Shown here: piece by piece, positions 36,924-46,153 of the stretch | Layout of the letters: each line of letters begins with the position of its first letter | Position numbering within the stretch: the stretch's first letter is position 1 | Assembly: GCF_038719015.1 (NCBI RefSeq) | Contig: NZ_CP152276.1 | Location: forward strand, 940,001 to 1,004,000 | Source of the DNA: Nguyenibacter vanlangensis | Lineage (GTDB): Bacteria > Pseudomonadota > Alphaproteobacteria > Acetobacterales > Acetobacteraceae | Length of the DNA: 64,000 bases | Direction of reading: 5' to 3' | Position numbers and translations under genes: made by a program | Notes under the pieces: generated by a model | What the model was told of the DNA's origin: nothing | What the model saw: the letters and a program-made list of their open reading frames with translations, nothing else | Databases searched by the model: none

Positions 36924-39032
36924 ATGGCAGGCGCGCAAACCAGTTTGACCGAACGGGACGACCCGGCACACGCGCCGGAAGCTCCCCTCCCAGACTCCCT
37001 CCTGGCCCCTCCGGCCGCGCACGACACGATCCGCGCGCTGCGCGACGCCGCGCACCGCTTCATCGCCGCATCGATCGCGGACGAGGATCAGGCCGCCCGG
37101 GCCGCCGCCATGGCCGTGCCGGCCTGCGTGCTGTGGAACCAGTTCTTGCGCTTCGACCCCACCAACCCCGACTGGCCGGACCGTGACCGCTTCGTCGTGT
37201 CCTCGACCCGTCACCGGCCGCTGCTGCACGCCATGATGCGCCTGGCGGGCCAGACCGCCGCCGGCGAGGGCGTGATCGAATACGGCGCCCACCCGGCGGT
37301 CGAAATGGCCTTCGGTCCCAGCGGTCAGGGGCTGGGGGCGGCCATCGGCCTGGCGCTGGCCGAACGGCAGATGGCCACGCGCTTCGGGCGCTCCATCGTC
37401 AATCACCGGGTCTGGGTCCTGTCCTGCGCCACCGAACTCTCGACCGGCGTCGCGCTCGAAACCGCATCGCTCGCCGCGCGCATGGCGCTGGACCGGGTGA
37501 CGGTGCTGCTGGAAATCACGCCCGAGGACGCGGACGACGCCGCCGACGCGCTGGCCCGCCACGTCGCCAGCGGCTGGTCGGTCCGCCAGGTGGCCGCCGA
37601 CGATTCGGACGCGGTCCATGCCGCGCTGGCCGCCGCCATGCGCTCGCGCAAGCCCTGCATGGTGGCCTGCACCGTGCGGGCGGCGCCGCGCCGCATCCCG
37701 CCCCGCGCACCCCAGGGCGACCTGGCCAGCCTGATGTGGGCGCGGGTGACGCGCCGGGGCGCCGCCGCCCGGCGCTCCTGGCTGCGGCGGGTGGCCAAGC
37801 ACCGCCACCGCGCCGAATTCGAACGCACGATCGAGGGCCGCCTGCCCTCCTTCTGGCGCGAGGACTGGATCCGCTCGTGGCAGGTCGCGGCCGGCCCGCT
37901 GCCGTCGGCGATGCTGCATACCGCGACGCTCCGCCCCGCCGCGCTGCGCGCCAGCCGGCCGCGCGCCGGCCAGCCCGCGCCCACGGGCCGGCCCGCCCCC
38001 GCCCCGTCCCGTCCCGCCGCCACCACCGCCGCCGGAACGACCTTGGCCCATGGCCGCCAGGGCCTGGTCGTCCTGCGCGACCTGCTGCCGGAATTGCTGT
38101 GCCTGTTCTCCCGCCGGGGGGGCGAACTGACCAGCCCCGTCTGGGGTGACGACCCGGCGGCCGATTGCGGCATCCGCGTCCACGGCCTGGCGGCGCTGCT
38201 GAACGGGGTGGCGGCCCATGGCGGGCTGATCCCGTGCGGGGCGACCACCTTCGTCGCCATCGACCGCATGCGGCCGGCCCTGCGCTTCGCCGCCCTGATG
38301 CGGCGGCAGGTCATCTACCTGCTGACCGATGACGGGCTGGCCCTGGGCCAGGACGGCGCCGGCTGGCTGCCGGTCGAGCAGTTGGCCAGCCTGCGCGCCA
38401 TGCCCAACGTCGCGGTCTTCCGCCCCGCCGACCGGCGCGAAACGATGGAAAGCTGGGAACTGGCGCTGCGCCGCACCGACGGCCCCAGCCTGATCACCCT
38501 GTGCCCCACGGCCGGCGAGGGGGCGGATTCCGCCGAACCGCGCGCCCGGCGCCCGCGCTTCGGCAGCGCGCGCGGCGGCTATGTGCTCGACGAGCCCCGG
38601 GCCCCGCGCCAGGTCACGCTGATCGCCACGGGCAGCGAGGTCGCGATCGCCCGCCAGGCCCAGCGCGCGCTGACGCACGAGGGCGTGCACGCGGCGCTGG
38701 TCTCCCTGCCCTGCTGGGAACTCTTCGCCCGGCAGGACGCCGCCTATCGCGACCAGGTGCTGGGCCAGGCCCCGCGCATCGGCATCGAGGCCGCCTCGGC
38801 CTTCGGCTGGGAACGCTGGCTGGGTCCGGGCGGCGCCTTCATCGGCATGGAGGATTTCGGCGAGACGGCGCCCGCCAGCGAACTCTACCGCCGGCTGGGC
38901 ATCACCGCCGAACGGATCTGCGACACCGCAATGCGGCTGATCGGCGAGACAGGGCGTGACTTTCCGTCGCCTTCCGGGCAGAAAGCTGAGAGCGGCCGCG
39001 CCCAGCCAAGGCCGACGGCCCGAAAAGGCTGA
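36924..39032 (+). CDS. Transketolase-like protein lacking catalytic residues
   Basis: A 702-residue homologue of transketolase across all three domains, immediately upstream of gap and pgk. Framework segments match (PDRDRFVVS, FGPSGQGLGAAIGLALAE, VEQLASLRAMPNVAVFRPAD, TLIATGSEVAIA). The functional motifs do not: SNGHGS is SSTRHRP (92-99), the TPP-binding GDG is CAT (168-170), GIREH with its essential Glu is GIRVH (416-420), GEDGPTHQP is GQDGAGWLP (475-483), and the N185-type and R520-type residues are absent. The frame is open with normal codon use, so it is an expressed-looking pseudoenzyme rather than a decayed gene. Confidence 0.85.
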   Translation: MAGAQTSLTERDDPAHAPEAPLPDSLLAPPAAHDTIRALRDAAHRFIAASIADEDQAARAAAMAVPACVLWNQFLRFDPTNPDWPDRDRFVVSSTRHRPLLHAMMRLAGQTAAGEGVIEYGAHPAVEMAFGPSGQGLGAAIGLALAERQMATRFGRSIVNHRVWVLSCATELSTGVALETASLAARMALDRVTVLLEITPEDADDAADALARHVASGWSVRQVAADDSDAVHAALAAAMRSRKPCMVACTVRAAPRRIPPRAPQGDLASLMWARVTRRGAAARRSWLRRVAKHRHRAEFERTIEGRLPSFWREDWIRSWQVAAGPLPSAMLHTATLRPAALRASRPRAGQPAPTGRPAPAPSRPAATTAAGTTLAHGRQGLVVLRDLLPELLCLFSRRGGELTSPVWGDDPAADCGIRVHGLAALLNGVAAHGGLIPCGATTFVAIDRMRPALRFAALMRRQVIYLLTDDGLALGQDGAGWLPVEQLASLRAMPNVAVFRPADRRETMESWELALRRTDGPSLITLCPTAGEGADSAEPRARRPRFGSARGGYVLDEPRAPRQVTLIATGSEVAIARQAQRALTHEGVHAALVSLPCWELFARQDAAYRDQVLGQAPRIGIEAASAFGWERWLGPGGAFIGMEDFGETAPASELYRRLGITAERICDTAMRLIGETGRDFPSPSGQKAESGRAQPRPTARKG

Positions 39033-39053
39033 AACGAACGGGAGAGAAATCGA

Positions 39054-40076
39054 ATGGCTGTCAAAGTCGCAATCAACGGCTTCGGCCGGATCGGCCGCCT
39101 GGTCCTGCGCGGCATCATCGAAAGCGGACGCACCGACGTCGAGCTGGTGGCCATCAACGACCTGGGCAGCGTCGCCGACAACGCCCACCTGCTGACCTAT
39201 GACAGCATCCATGGCCGCTTCCCCGGCGAGGTGCGGGTCGAAGGCAACAGCATCGTCATCACCGCGAACGGCCGCACCTACGCGCCGATCCAGGTATCGG
39301 CCGAACCCGACCCGACCAAGTTGCCGTTCGAGGGCGTCGACGTGGCCATGGAATGCACCGGCCGCTTCACGACCAAGGAAAAGGCCGCGCACCTGATCGA
39401 AGCCGGCGCGCGCAAGGTCATCATCTCGGCCCCCGGCACCCATGTCGACGCCACCATCGTCTACGGCGTGAACCAGGACACGCTGACCAGCGACATGACG
39501 GTGATCTCGAACGCGTCCTGCACCACCAACTGCCTGGCCCCGGTGGCCAAGGTGCTGGACGACGCGTTCGGCATCGAGCGCGGCTACATGGTCACCATCC
39601 ATTCCTATACCGGCGACCAGCGCACGGTGGACACGCTGCACAAGGACCCGCGCCGGGCCCGCGCGGCGGCGATCAACCTCATCCCGTCCTCGACCGGCGC
39701 CGCCCGCGCGATCGGCCTGGTCCTGCCGCACCTCAAGGGCAAGCTGGACGGCACCTCGATCCGCGTGCCCACCCCCAACGTGTCGCTGGTGTCGCTGGAT
39801 TTCGTGCCGACCCGCATCCCCGCCTCGGTCGAGGAAGTGAACGAGGCGGTGCGCAAGGCCGCGTCCGAAGGCCCGCTGAAGGGCGTGCTGGCCTACAACA
39901 CCGCGCCGCTGGTCAGCTCGGACTTCAACCACAACATCGCGTCCTCGACCTTCGACGCCACGGAAACCGCGCTGATCGACGGCGGCAAGATGGTGCGCAT
40001 CTGCAGCTGGTACGACAATGAATGGGGCTTCTCCAACCGCATGTCCGACACGGCCGCGGTCTTCGGGTCCCTCTGA
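39054..40076 (+). CDS. gap: Glyceraldehyde-3-phosphate dehydrogenase
   Basis: Glycolytic/gluconeogenic enzyme that oxidises glyceraldehyde-3-phosphate to 1,3-bisphosphoglycerate. The 340 residues have the Rossmann start [15 protein letters not shown], an Asp in AINDLG favouring NAD, the catalytic Cys in [17 protein letters not shown], the catalytic His in TIHSYTGDQ, and the end [19 protein letters not shown] precedes the ATG. It is 21 nt behind the transketolase-like gene, and its stop overlaps the pgk start by 1 nt (TGATG). Confidence 0.98.
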   Translation: MAVKVAINGFGRIGRLVLRGIIESGRTDVELVAINDLGSVADNAHLLTYDSIHGRFPGEVRVEGNSIVITANGRTYAPIQVSAEPDPTKLPFEGVDVAMECTGRFTTKEKAAHLIEAGARKVIISAPGTHVDATIVYGVNQDTLTSDMTVISNASCTTNCLAPVAKVLDDAFGIERGYMVTIHSYTGDQRTVDTLHKDPRRARAAAINLIPSSTGAARAIGLVLPHLKGKLDGTSIRVPTPNVSLVSLDFVPTRIPASVEEVNEAVRKAASEGPLKGVLAYNTAPLVSSDFNHNIASSTFDATETALIDGGKMVRICSWYDNEWGFSNRMSDTAAVFGSL

Positions 40077-41299
40077 TGGCCGCCCTGTCCTTCAAGACGC
40101 TGGACGCCTTGCAGCCCAAGGGGCGCAAGGTGCTCTTGCGCGCCGACCTGAACGTGCCCGTGCGCGACGGCCGGATCACCGACCTGACGCGAATCGAACG
40201 CCTGGTTCCCACCATCCGCGAACTGGCGGACAAGGGGGCCCGGGTGATCGTCGCCAGCCATTTCGACCGTCCGAAGGGCAAGCGCGTCCCCGAGATGTCG
40301 CTGGCCCCGATCGCCCAGGCCCTGGGCCAGGCGCTGGGCCGACCGGTCCAGTTCGCCGACGACTGCGTGGGCCCGGTGGCCGAGGCCGCCGTCGCCAGGC
40401 TGCAGGACGGCGACGTGCTGGTGCTGGAAAACACCCGCTTCCACGCCGGCGAGGAAAAGAACGACCCCGACCTGTCCAAGGCGCTGGCATCGCTGGCCGA
40501 CGATTACGTCAATGACGCGTTCTCCGCGGCCCACCGCGCCCATGCCTCGACCGAAGGCGTCGCGCGCTTCCTGCCGTCCTTCGCCGGCCGCCTGATGGAG
40601 GCCGAGCTGAACGCGCTGAACGTCGCGCTGGAAAACCCGGTCCGCCCGGTCGGCGCGATCGTGGGCGGCGCCAAGATCTCGACCAAGCTGGATCTGATCG
40701 GCAACCTGCTGGAAAAGGTCGACGTGCTGATCGTCGGCGGCGCCATGGCCAATACCTTCCTGGCCGCCAAGGGCGTGCATGTCGGCAAGTCGCTGCAGGA
40801 AGCCGACATGCACGACACCGCGCGCGCGATCATGGCCAAGGCCCAGGCCGGCGGCTGCGAGATCGTGCTGCCGGTCGACGCGGTGACGGCGACGGAATTC
40901 AAGGCTGATCCGCCGACCAAGATCGTGCCGGTCGATGCCATCCCCGCCGATTCCATGGTCCTGGACGCCGGTCCCGCGACCGTTGAGCTGCTGCGCGAGA
41001 AGATCGTCGGGCTCAAGACCCTGGTCTGGAATGGCCCGCTCGGCGCGTTCGAGCTTCATCCCTTCGACGCCGCCACCAACCAAGTCGCGGCCGAGGTCGC
41101 CCGCCGCACCCAGGCCGGCCAGTTGACCAGCGTCGCCGGCGGCGGCGACACGGTCTCGGCGCTGCGCCATGCCGGCGTGGCGGACGAAATGTCCTACACC
41201 TCGACCGCGGGCGGCGCCTTCCTGGAATGGCTGGAAGGCAAGACCCTGCCCGGCATCCAGGCCCTCGGCGAGATCTCGGAACGGTTCCTGCCGCTCTGA
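40076..41299 (+). CDS. pgk: Phosphoglycerate kinase
   Basis: Transfers phosphate from 1,3-bisphosphoglycerate to ADP. The 407 residues contain the substrate-site [58 protein letters not shown], the hinge and nucleotide-site [21 protein letters not shown] and the C-terminal [14 protein letters not shown]. The SHFGRP of most enzymes reads SHFDRP here. It is the last gene of the transketolase-like/gap/pgk operon and is followed by a strong palindrome at 41337-41364. Confidence 0.98.
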   Translation: MAALSFKTLDALQPKGRKVLLRADLNVPVRDGRITDLTRIERLVPTIRELADKGARVIVASHFDRPKGKRVPEMSLAPIAQALGQALGRPVQFADDCVGPVAEAAVARLQDGDVLVLENTRFHAGEEKNDPDLSKALASLADDYVNDAFSAAHRAHASTEGVARFLPSFAGRLMEAELNALNVALENPVRPVGAIVGGAKISTKLDLIGNLLEKVDVLIVGGAMANTFLAAKGVHVGKSLQEADMHDTARAIMAKAQAGGCEIVLPVDAVTATEFKADPPTKIVPVDAIPADSMVLDAGPATVELLREKIVGLKTLVWNGPLGAFELHPFDAATNQVAAEVARRTQAGQLTSVAGGGDTVSALRHAGVADEMSYTSTAGGAFLEWLEGKTLPGIQALGEISERFLPL

Positions 41300-41336
41300 A
41301 CCGCCAAGCTTGACCATTCAGGCTTGACCATTATCG

Positions 41337-41364
41337 GGGGCACGGTCCGCGCGGACCGTGCCCC
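41337..41364. terminator. Perfect 28-bp palindrome between pgk and ftsY
   Basis: Arms GGGGCACGGTCCGC / GCGGACCGTGCCCC, 14 bp each with no unpaired loop, between the convergent pgk and ftsY ends. No T-run follows, so it may be a bidirectional Rho-assisted or stabilising structure. A direct repeat GCTTGACCATT (about 41308 and 41322) lies just before it. Confidence 0.6.
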
Positions 41365-41369
41365 GTCGA

Positions 41370-42347
41370 TCAGGCCGGCTCGTCCGCCGCCCCCTCTCCC
41401 TCTTCCGGCGCCTGTCCCGTCAGCCGCACCGAATCGCCCACCAGCCCGTGCGCGAAGGCTTCCGCCGAGAAGGGACGCAGATCCTCGGCCTGCTCGCCCA
41501 CGCCCACCGCATGGACCGGCAGGCCGAAACTGTCGGCCAGCGCCACCACGATGCCGCCGCGCGCCGATCCGTCCAGCTTGGTCACCACCAGCCCGGTGAC
41601 GTTGACCAGTTCCTTGAACACCCGCACCTGCTCGATCGCGTTCTGCCCCGTCGTCGCATCCAGCACCAGCAGGACGGAATGCGGCGCGCTCTCGTCGAAC
41701 TTGCGCATCACGCGGATGATCTTGGCCAGTTCCTCCATCAGCGCACCCTTGTTGTGCAGGCGGCCGGCGGTATCGATCAGCAGCAGGTCCGCCCCCTCGG
41801 CCTGGGCGCGCTTCAGGGCCTCGAACGCCAGCCCGGCCGCGTCGGCATTGGGCGGGCCGGCAATCACCGGCGCGCCGACCCGCTGGCCCCAGATCTGCAG
41901 CTGCTCCACGGCGGCGGCGCGGAACGTATCGCCCGCCACCATCATCACCTTCAGCCCCTGCTCGCCGTAATAGCGGGCCAGCTTGCCGATCGTGGTGGTC
42001 TTGCCGGTGCCGTTCACCCCCACCACCAGCACCACATGCGGCTTGCGCTGCGGATCGGGGACAAAGGGCACGGCGACCGGCTCCAGCACGCGGGCGATTT
42101 CCGCCGACAGCGCCTGGCGGACCTCCTCGTCCGTCACCTCGGCGCCGAAGCGCGAATGACGGAACGCCGCGATGATCCGCGCCGCGACATTGGGGCCCAG
42201 GTCCGCCGCGATCAGCAGGTCCTCCAGTTCCTCCAGCGCCTCGTCATCCAGCTTGCGGCGGGTAAAGACCGCGGCGATGCCGCCGCCCAGCTTCTGGGTC
42301 GAGCGCGACAATCCCGCCTTGAGACGGGAGAAAAAACCGAGTGCCAT
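41370..42347 (-). CDS. ftsY: Signal recognition particle receptor FtsY
   Basis: SRP-GTPase that receives ribosome-nascent-chain complexes at the membrane. At 325 residues it has only a short N-terminus (ALGFFSRLKAGLSRSTQKL, amphipathic) and lacks the long acidic A domain of E. coli FtsY, as in many alphaproteobacteria. The N domain (LEELEDLLIAADLG) and G domain (GVNGTGKTTTIGKLA, DTFRAAAVEQL, DTAGRLHNK, TKLDGSARGG, GVGEQAEDLRPF) are intact. The ATG at 42345-42347 lies 1 nt after the mtaB stop. Confidence 0.97.
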   Translation of the reverse strand: MALGFFSRLKAGLSRSTQKLGGGIAAVFTRRKLDDEALEELEDLLIAADLGPNVAARIIAAFRHSRFGAEVTDEEVRQALSAEIARVLEPVAVPFVPDPQRKPHVVLVVGVNGTGKTTTIGKLARYYGEQGLKVMMVAGDTFRAAAVEQLQIWGQRVGAPVIAGPPNADAAGLAFEALKRAQAEGADLLLIDTAGRLHNKGALMEELAKIIRVMRKFDESAPHSVLLVLDATTGQNAIEQVRVFKELVNVTGLVVTKLDGSARGGIVVALADSFGLPVHAVGVGEQAEDLRPFSAEAFAHGLVGDSVRLTGQAPEEGEGAADEPA

Positions 42348-42348
42348 G

Positions 42349-43596
42349 TCAGAGGGTTTCCGCCACCAGTCCGTTTTCGTCAACCGCCGTCGGCCGCACG
42401 GTCACGATCCGCCCCATATCGGCCGCCGCCCCCACCAGCCGCACCGGCGCGAATTCCTCCGAATGCCCGCTGGTCGGGGTCTCCAGCAGCACGTTCAGCG
42501 GCCGGCCCAGCAGCCGGGCGTGATAATCGCGCGCCGCCGCCTGCCCCACCGCGCGCAGTTCGGCCGCGCGCGCCTTGCGCACCGGCACCGGCACGGCGGG
42601 CATCCGCGCCGCCGGCGTCCCCGGCCGCTCGCTGTAGGGAAAGACATGCAGATAGGGCAGGCCCTGCCCCCGCACGAAATCCAGCGTCTCGGCGAACAGC
42701 GCGTCGGTCTCGGTCGGAAACCCCGCGATGATGTCGGCGCCGATCCCCAGCTCGGGGCGGCAGGCCCGCGCCCGCGCGATCACCCGCGCCACGTCGTCCA
42801 CCAGGTGCCGCCGCTTCATTCGCTTCAGCACGATGTCCGACCCGGCCTGCAGCGACAGATGCAGATAGGGCATGAACCGCCGCTCCTCGGCCAGCAGCCG
42901 CCACAGATCCTCGTCGATCTCCACCGGATCGACCGAGGACAGGCGCAGCCGCTCCAGCTCCGGCACCAGGGCCAGCACGCGGCGGCAGAGCTGCCCCAGC
43001 GGCGGCCTGCCCGGCAGGTCCCCGCCCCACGAGGTGATGTCGACCCCCGTCAGCACCACTTCGCGATAGCCCGACACCACCAGCGCGCGCACCTGCTCGA
43101 CCACCGCCCCCACCGGGACCGAGCGCGACGGTCCCCGGCCGAAGGGAATGATGCAGAAGGTGCAGCGATGGTCGCACCCCTGCTGCACCTCGACGAAGGC
43201 GCGGGTCCGGCCGGCGAACTCGGTGACCAGGTGGGGCACCGTCTCGGTGGCCGCCATGATGTCGGATACCGCGCGCCCCTCCTCCAGCGCCGCGCGGGTC
43301 CAGTTCGCGGCCTCCAGCTTCTCGCGGTTGCCCAGCACGCGGGTCACCCCCGGCAGGGCCGCCCAGCGGTCCGGGTCGATCTGCGCGGCGCAGCCGGTCA
43401 CCACGATGCGCGCGTCCGGCCGGTCGCGATGGGCGCGACGGATCGCCTGGCGGGCCTGGCGCTCGGCCTCGGCCGTCACGGCGCAGGTATTGACGATGAT
43501 GACGTCCTCCAGCGCCGCCGCATGCCCGCGCATCACCTCGCTCTCATAGGTATTGAGGCGACAGCCGAAGGTCAGGATCTCCGGGGCGCCCGTCAT
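42349..43596 (-). CDS. mtaB: tRNA t6A37 methylthiotransferase MtaB
   Basis: Radical-SAM methylthiotransferase that converts t6A37 to ms2t6A37 in ANN-decoding tRNAs. 415 residues: the N-terminal UPF0004 domain with three cluster cysteines ([32 protein letters not shown]), the radical-SAM CxxxCxxC in [18 protein letters not shown], and a C-terminal TRAM domain. The CRLN/CAAQ pattern fits MtaB rather than MiaB or RimO. It overlaps dapF by 4 nt and ftsY follows at once; dapF-mtaB-ftsY is one operon. Confidence 0.95.
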   Translation of the reverse strand: MTGAPEILTFGCRLNTYESEVMRGHAAALEDVIIVNTCAVTAEAERQARQAIRRAHRDRPDARIVVTGCAAQIDPDRWAALPGVTRVLGNREKLEAANWTRAALEEGRAVSDIMAATETVPHLVTEFAGRTRAFVEVQQGCDHRCTFCIIPFGRGPSRSVPVGAVVEQVRALVVSGYREVVLTGVDITSWGGDLPGRPPLGQLCRRVLALVPELERLRLSSVDPVEIDEDLWRLLAEERRFMPYLHLSLQAGSDIVLKRMKRRHLVDDVARVIARARACRPELGIGADIIAGFPTETDALFAETLDFVRGQGLPYLHVFPYSERPGTPAARMPAVPVPVRKARAAELRAVGQAAARDYHARLLGRPLNVLLETPTSGHSEEFAPVRLVGAAADMGRIVTVRPTAVDENGLVAETL

Positions 43597-44417
43597 GACG
43601 GCACGCCCTCGGCCGGCACCGCGCCGGTGAAGCTAACGGTCGCGGGCCCGGTCATCAGCACGTGCCCGTCGGATTCCCGCCAGGCGATCGACAGCGTGCC
43701 GCCATCCATCTCGACCGCGCAGGCCCGGTCGACCAGCCCGCGCCGCACCGCGTTGACCACCGCCGCGCACGCGCCGGACCCGCAGGCCAGCGTCAGCCCG
43801 CTTCCACGCTCCCACACCCGCAGGCGCATCGCGTCGCGCGCGCGGACCTGTGCGAAGCCGATATTGGCCCGCTCGGGGAACAGCGGGTCATGTTCCAGCA
43901 GCGGCCCGGCGACCGACGGGTCCATGTCCAGCATGTCGGCCAGAAAGAACGTGGCATGCGGGTTGCCCATCGACGCCGCCGCCGGATCGCCCGCCAGCGG
44001 CAGATGCAGCGTATCGGCCGCCTGCGACAGCGGCACGTCGCGCCACTCCAGGGCGGGCGGCCCCATATCGACCGTCACCGCGCCATCCTGCCCGATCCAG
44101 GCGGGCAGCAGCCCGGCGCGGGTCTGCAGCACGCACTCGCGCAGCCCCTCTTCCCGCCGCAGCCATTCCGCGACGCAGCGCGAGGCATTGCCGCAGGCCC
44201 CGGCCTCGCTGCCGTCGGCGTTGAAGAAACGCACGAAGACATCCGCCCCCGCGCGGCAGGCCGGCCGCAGCACCACGAACTGGTCGCAGCCGATCCCGCG
44301 ATGGCGGTCCGCCAGCGCCGCGATCCGCGCCGGGCTCAGGCCATGGCGCCGGGCGCGCTCGTCGACGATGACGAAATCATTGCCCAGGCCGTGCATCTTG
44401 TAGAATGGGATCATCAT
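43593..44417 (-). CDS. dapF: Diaminopimelate epimerase
   Basis: Interconverts LL- and meso-diaminopimelate for lysine and peptidoglycan. The 274 residues show the start [17 protein letters not shown], the first catalytic Cys in [13 protein letters not shown] and the second in [14 protein letters not shown], with the usual duplicated fold. The start was set at the first of two ATGs (44415-44417), which fits the conserved MHGLGNDF spacing. It is the first gene of the dapF-mtaB-ftsY operon. Confidence 0.97.
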   Translation of the reverse strand: MMIPFYKMHGLGNDFVIVDERARRHGLSPARIAALADRHRGIGCDQFVVLRPACRAGADVFVRFFNADGSEAGACGNASRCVAEWLRREEGLRECVLQTRAGLLPAWIGQDGAVTVDMGPPALEWRDVPLSQAADTLHLPLAGDPAAASMGNPHATFFLADMLDMDPSVAGPLLEHDPLFPERANIGFAQVRARDAMRLRVWERGSGLTLACGSGACAAVVNAVRRGLVDRACAVEMDGGTLSIAWRESDGHVLMTGPATVSFTGAVPAEGVPS

Positions 44418-44479
44418 GCGCGCCTTATACGGCACGAGTCGCGATTACGCGAGAAAAGCCTGTATCCCCCCGCCGGTCC

Positions 44480-44881
44480 CTACAGGAAGCGGCCCGGCGC
44501 GCCGCGCTGCAGCACCTCGATCCGATAGCCGTCCGGATCGGTGACGAAGAAGAAGCGCCCCACTACCCGCTCGCCCAGCGACAATTGCCGGACCGGCTGC
44601 GGCGCCAGCCCGTCGCGCACGAACCGCGCATGCTCGGCATCCAGGTCGGCGACCGACACCGCCAGATGCCCATAGCCGTCACCCAGGTCATAAGGACGGT
44701 CGCGGTCATGGTTGACCGTCAGCTCCAGCTCGAAACTCTGCTCCGCATTGGACAGATAGATCAGCGTGAACCCCTCGAGGGCCACCCGCTCGGCCACCGC
44801 CAGGCCGAACGCCTTCGCATAGAAGGCCACCGACGCGCCCTCGTCGCGCACCCGGATCATGGAATGAATCAGTCTGGCCAT
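44480..44881 (-). CDS. gloA: Lactoylglutathione lyase (glyoxalase I)
   Basis: Glyoxalase I of 133 residues that isomerises the methylglyoxal-glutathione hemithioacetal. Four metal ligands of the E. coli-type enzyme align: His in LIHSMIRV, Glu in FELELTVNHD, His in GYGHLAVSV and Glu in DPDGYRIEVLQ. This pattern predicts Ni2+/Co2+ dependence. The ATG at 44879-44881 follows GAGGAG. It lies 62 nt upstream of dapF on the same strand and may be co-transcribed. Confidence 0.92.
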   Translation of the reverse strand: MARLIHSMIRVRDEGASVAFYAKAFGLAVAERVALEGFTLIYLSNAEQSFELELTVNHDRDRPYDLGDGYGHLAVSVADLDAEHARFVRDGLAPQPVRQLSLGERVVGRFFFVTDPDGYRIEVLQRGAPGRFL

Positions 44882-45025
44882 CGCCCGCCCCTTCTCCTCT
44901 GACAAATCCTCTGGCAGGCCGCGGATCATAACGGCCCGCGCGCGCCGGAAAAGACACGAACGCCCAAAGAGACGAACGCCGCCCAAGGTCTGGATTTTCC
45001 GCCCGTTCCGTCGCATCTGCAGCCC

Positions 45026-45670
45026 ATGACCGAGATGCACGGATTCCACCCCGCCGCCTTCACCGTCGCCAGCGCCGCGCCCGACGCCGAATTCTTCGCG
45101 CACCGCGCCCCCGGCCCGCTGCTGGACCCGGGCGCGCGGGCGGCGGTGACGGCCCTCTATCACACGCTGATCGCCGAAGGCGCCGACATCCTGGACCTGA
45201 TGGCCGGCCCGCACAGCCACCTGCCCCCCGACCTTCCGCGCGGCACCGTCATCGGCATCGGGCTGGACCGCGCGGTCATGCAGGACAATGTGGACCTCAC
45301 GCACCGGATCGTGCAGGACCTGAACGAAGACCCCACCCTGCCCCTGCCCGACGAGACGATGGACGTCGCCTGCCTCTGCGACGTCGTTCCCTATCTGCGC
45401 CACCCTCTGGTCACCTTCGCCGAAATCCTCCGGATCCTGCGCCCCGGCGGCGTGGCGATCCTGACCTTCTCCGACCGGTTCCTGCCGCAGAAGGCCGTGG
45501 CGCTGTGGCAGGCGCTGGACCATGACGACCGGCGCCGGCTGCTGGACATGCTGCTGACCCGCGCCGGCTTTTCCGGCATCGACAGCGGCGAGGTCCAGCC
45601 TCCGTCCGACGACCCGTCCTGGCGCGACGCGGTCTATGCGGTCACCGCGCGGCGGCCCCACGCGGCCTGA
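45026..45670 (+). CDS. SAM-dependent methyltransferase
   Basis: Class I methyltransferase of 214 residues, close to proteins annotated type-11 methyltransferases. Motif I is atypical (ILDLMAGPHSHLP), followed by GIGLDRAVM and a motif IV-like DVACLCDVVPYLRHPL, then LRPGGVAILTFSDRFLP. The substrate is unknown. It is divergent from gloA across a 144-bp gap and 93 nt upstream of a small secreted protein. An ATG three codons in (45035) is an alternative start. Confidence 0.8.
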   Translation: MTEMHGFHPAAFTVASAAPDAEFFAHRAPGPLLDPGARAAVTALYHTLIAEGADILDLMAGPHSHLPPDLPRGTVIGIGLDRAVMQDNVDLTHRIVQDLNEDPTLPLPDETMDVACLCDVVPYLRHPLVTFAEILRILRPGGVAILTFSDRFLPQKAVALWQALDHDDRRRLLDMLLTRAGFSGIDSGEVQPPSDDPSWRDAVYAVTARRPHAA

Positions 45671-45763
45671 CCGCCCGCCTCCGCGAAAGGCGAGTTGCAC
45701 CCGGCGGCAAAAGAGACGATGTTCCCGGCTGGCCGAACCAACGGATAAAGGAGTACGCGGTCG

Positions 45764-46132
45764 ATGCTGGACAGGATGCTGCGCGGGCTGACCCTCCCCT
45801 TCTGCCTGGCCGCGCTGGCCGCCCCCGTTCTCGCGGCCCCCATTCTCGCCGGCCCGGCCCTGGCCGATGACGAGGACGGTCCCAAGACCCCCTCGATGCA
45901 CCAGATGGCCGCCAACCCGCCGGTCCCCCGCGCGCGCAAGGATTTCAGCCAGTTCCGCTACCGCCCGGCGGGCGACAAGGTGGTCGAGCAGTCCGACGCC
46001 AACCGCCTGCTGTTCTGGACGCCCGAAGGCACGCCCGACGGCTACGCCGAACGCAGGGGCGACGCCATCTTCTATTACGACCGTGCCGGCAAGGTCACCC
46101 GCGTCGATCCCGCCGATCCGGCGACGTACTGA
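45764..46132 (+). CDS. Small secreted protein, unknown function
   Basis: A 122-residue exported protein with a clear signal peptide (LPFCLAALAAPVLAAPILA, probable cleavage after GPALA). The mature ~85 residues are hydrophilic (DFSQFRYRPAGDKVVEQSD, LLFWTPEGTPDGYAERRGDAIFYYDRAGKVTRVD) with no recognised domain. It is preceded by AAGGAG, supporting the start. It is convergent with the TonB-dependent receptor gene, 21 nt away. It is probably conserved in relatives because of its ordinary codon use, but no function is offered. Confidence 0.72.
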   Translation: MLDRMLRGLTLPFCLAALAAPVLAAPILAGPALADDEDGPKTPSMHQMAANPPVPRARKDFSQFRYRPAGDKVVEQSDANRLLFWTPEGTPDGYAERRGDAIFYYDRAGKVTRVDPADPATY

Positions 46133-46153
46133 TCCAGACTCCGAACTCCGCGC

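Noticed and set aside
36906..39932. A ~1008-codon minus-strand open frame opposite the transketolase-like gene and gap
   Set aside because: It continues straight through gap, a certain gene, and translates to repetitive Arg/Gly/His sequence. The plus strand carries the transketolase framework.
41337..41364. Perfect palindrome as a regulator operator
   Set aside because: Its position between convergent pgk and ftsY ends fits a transcript-end structure better than an operator.
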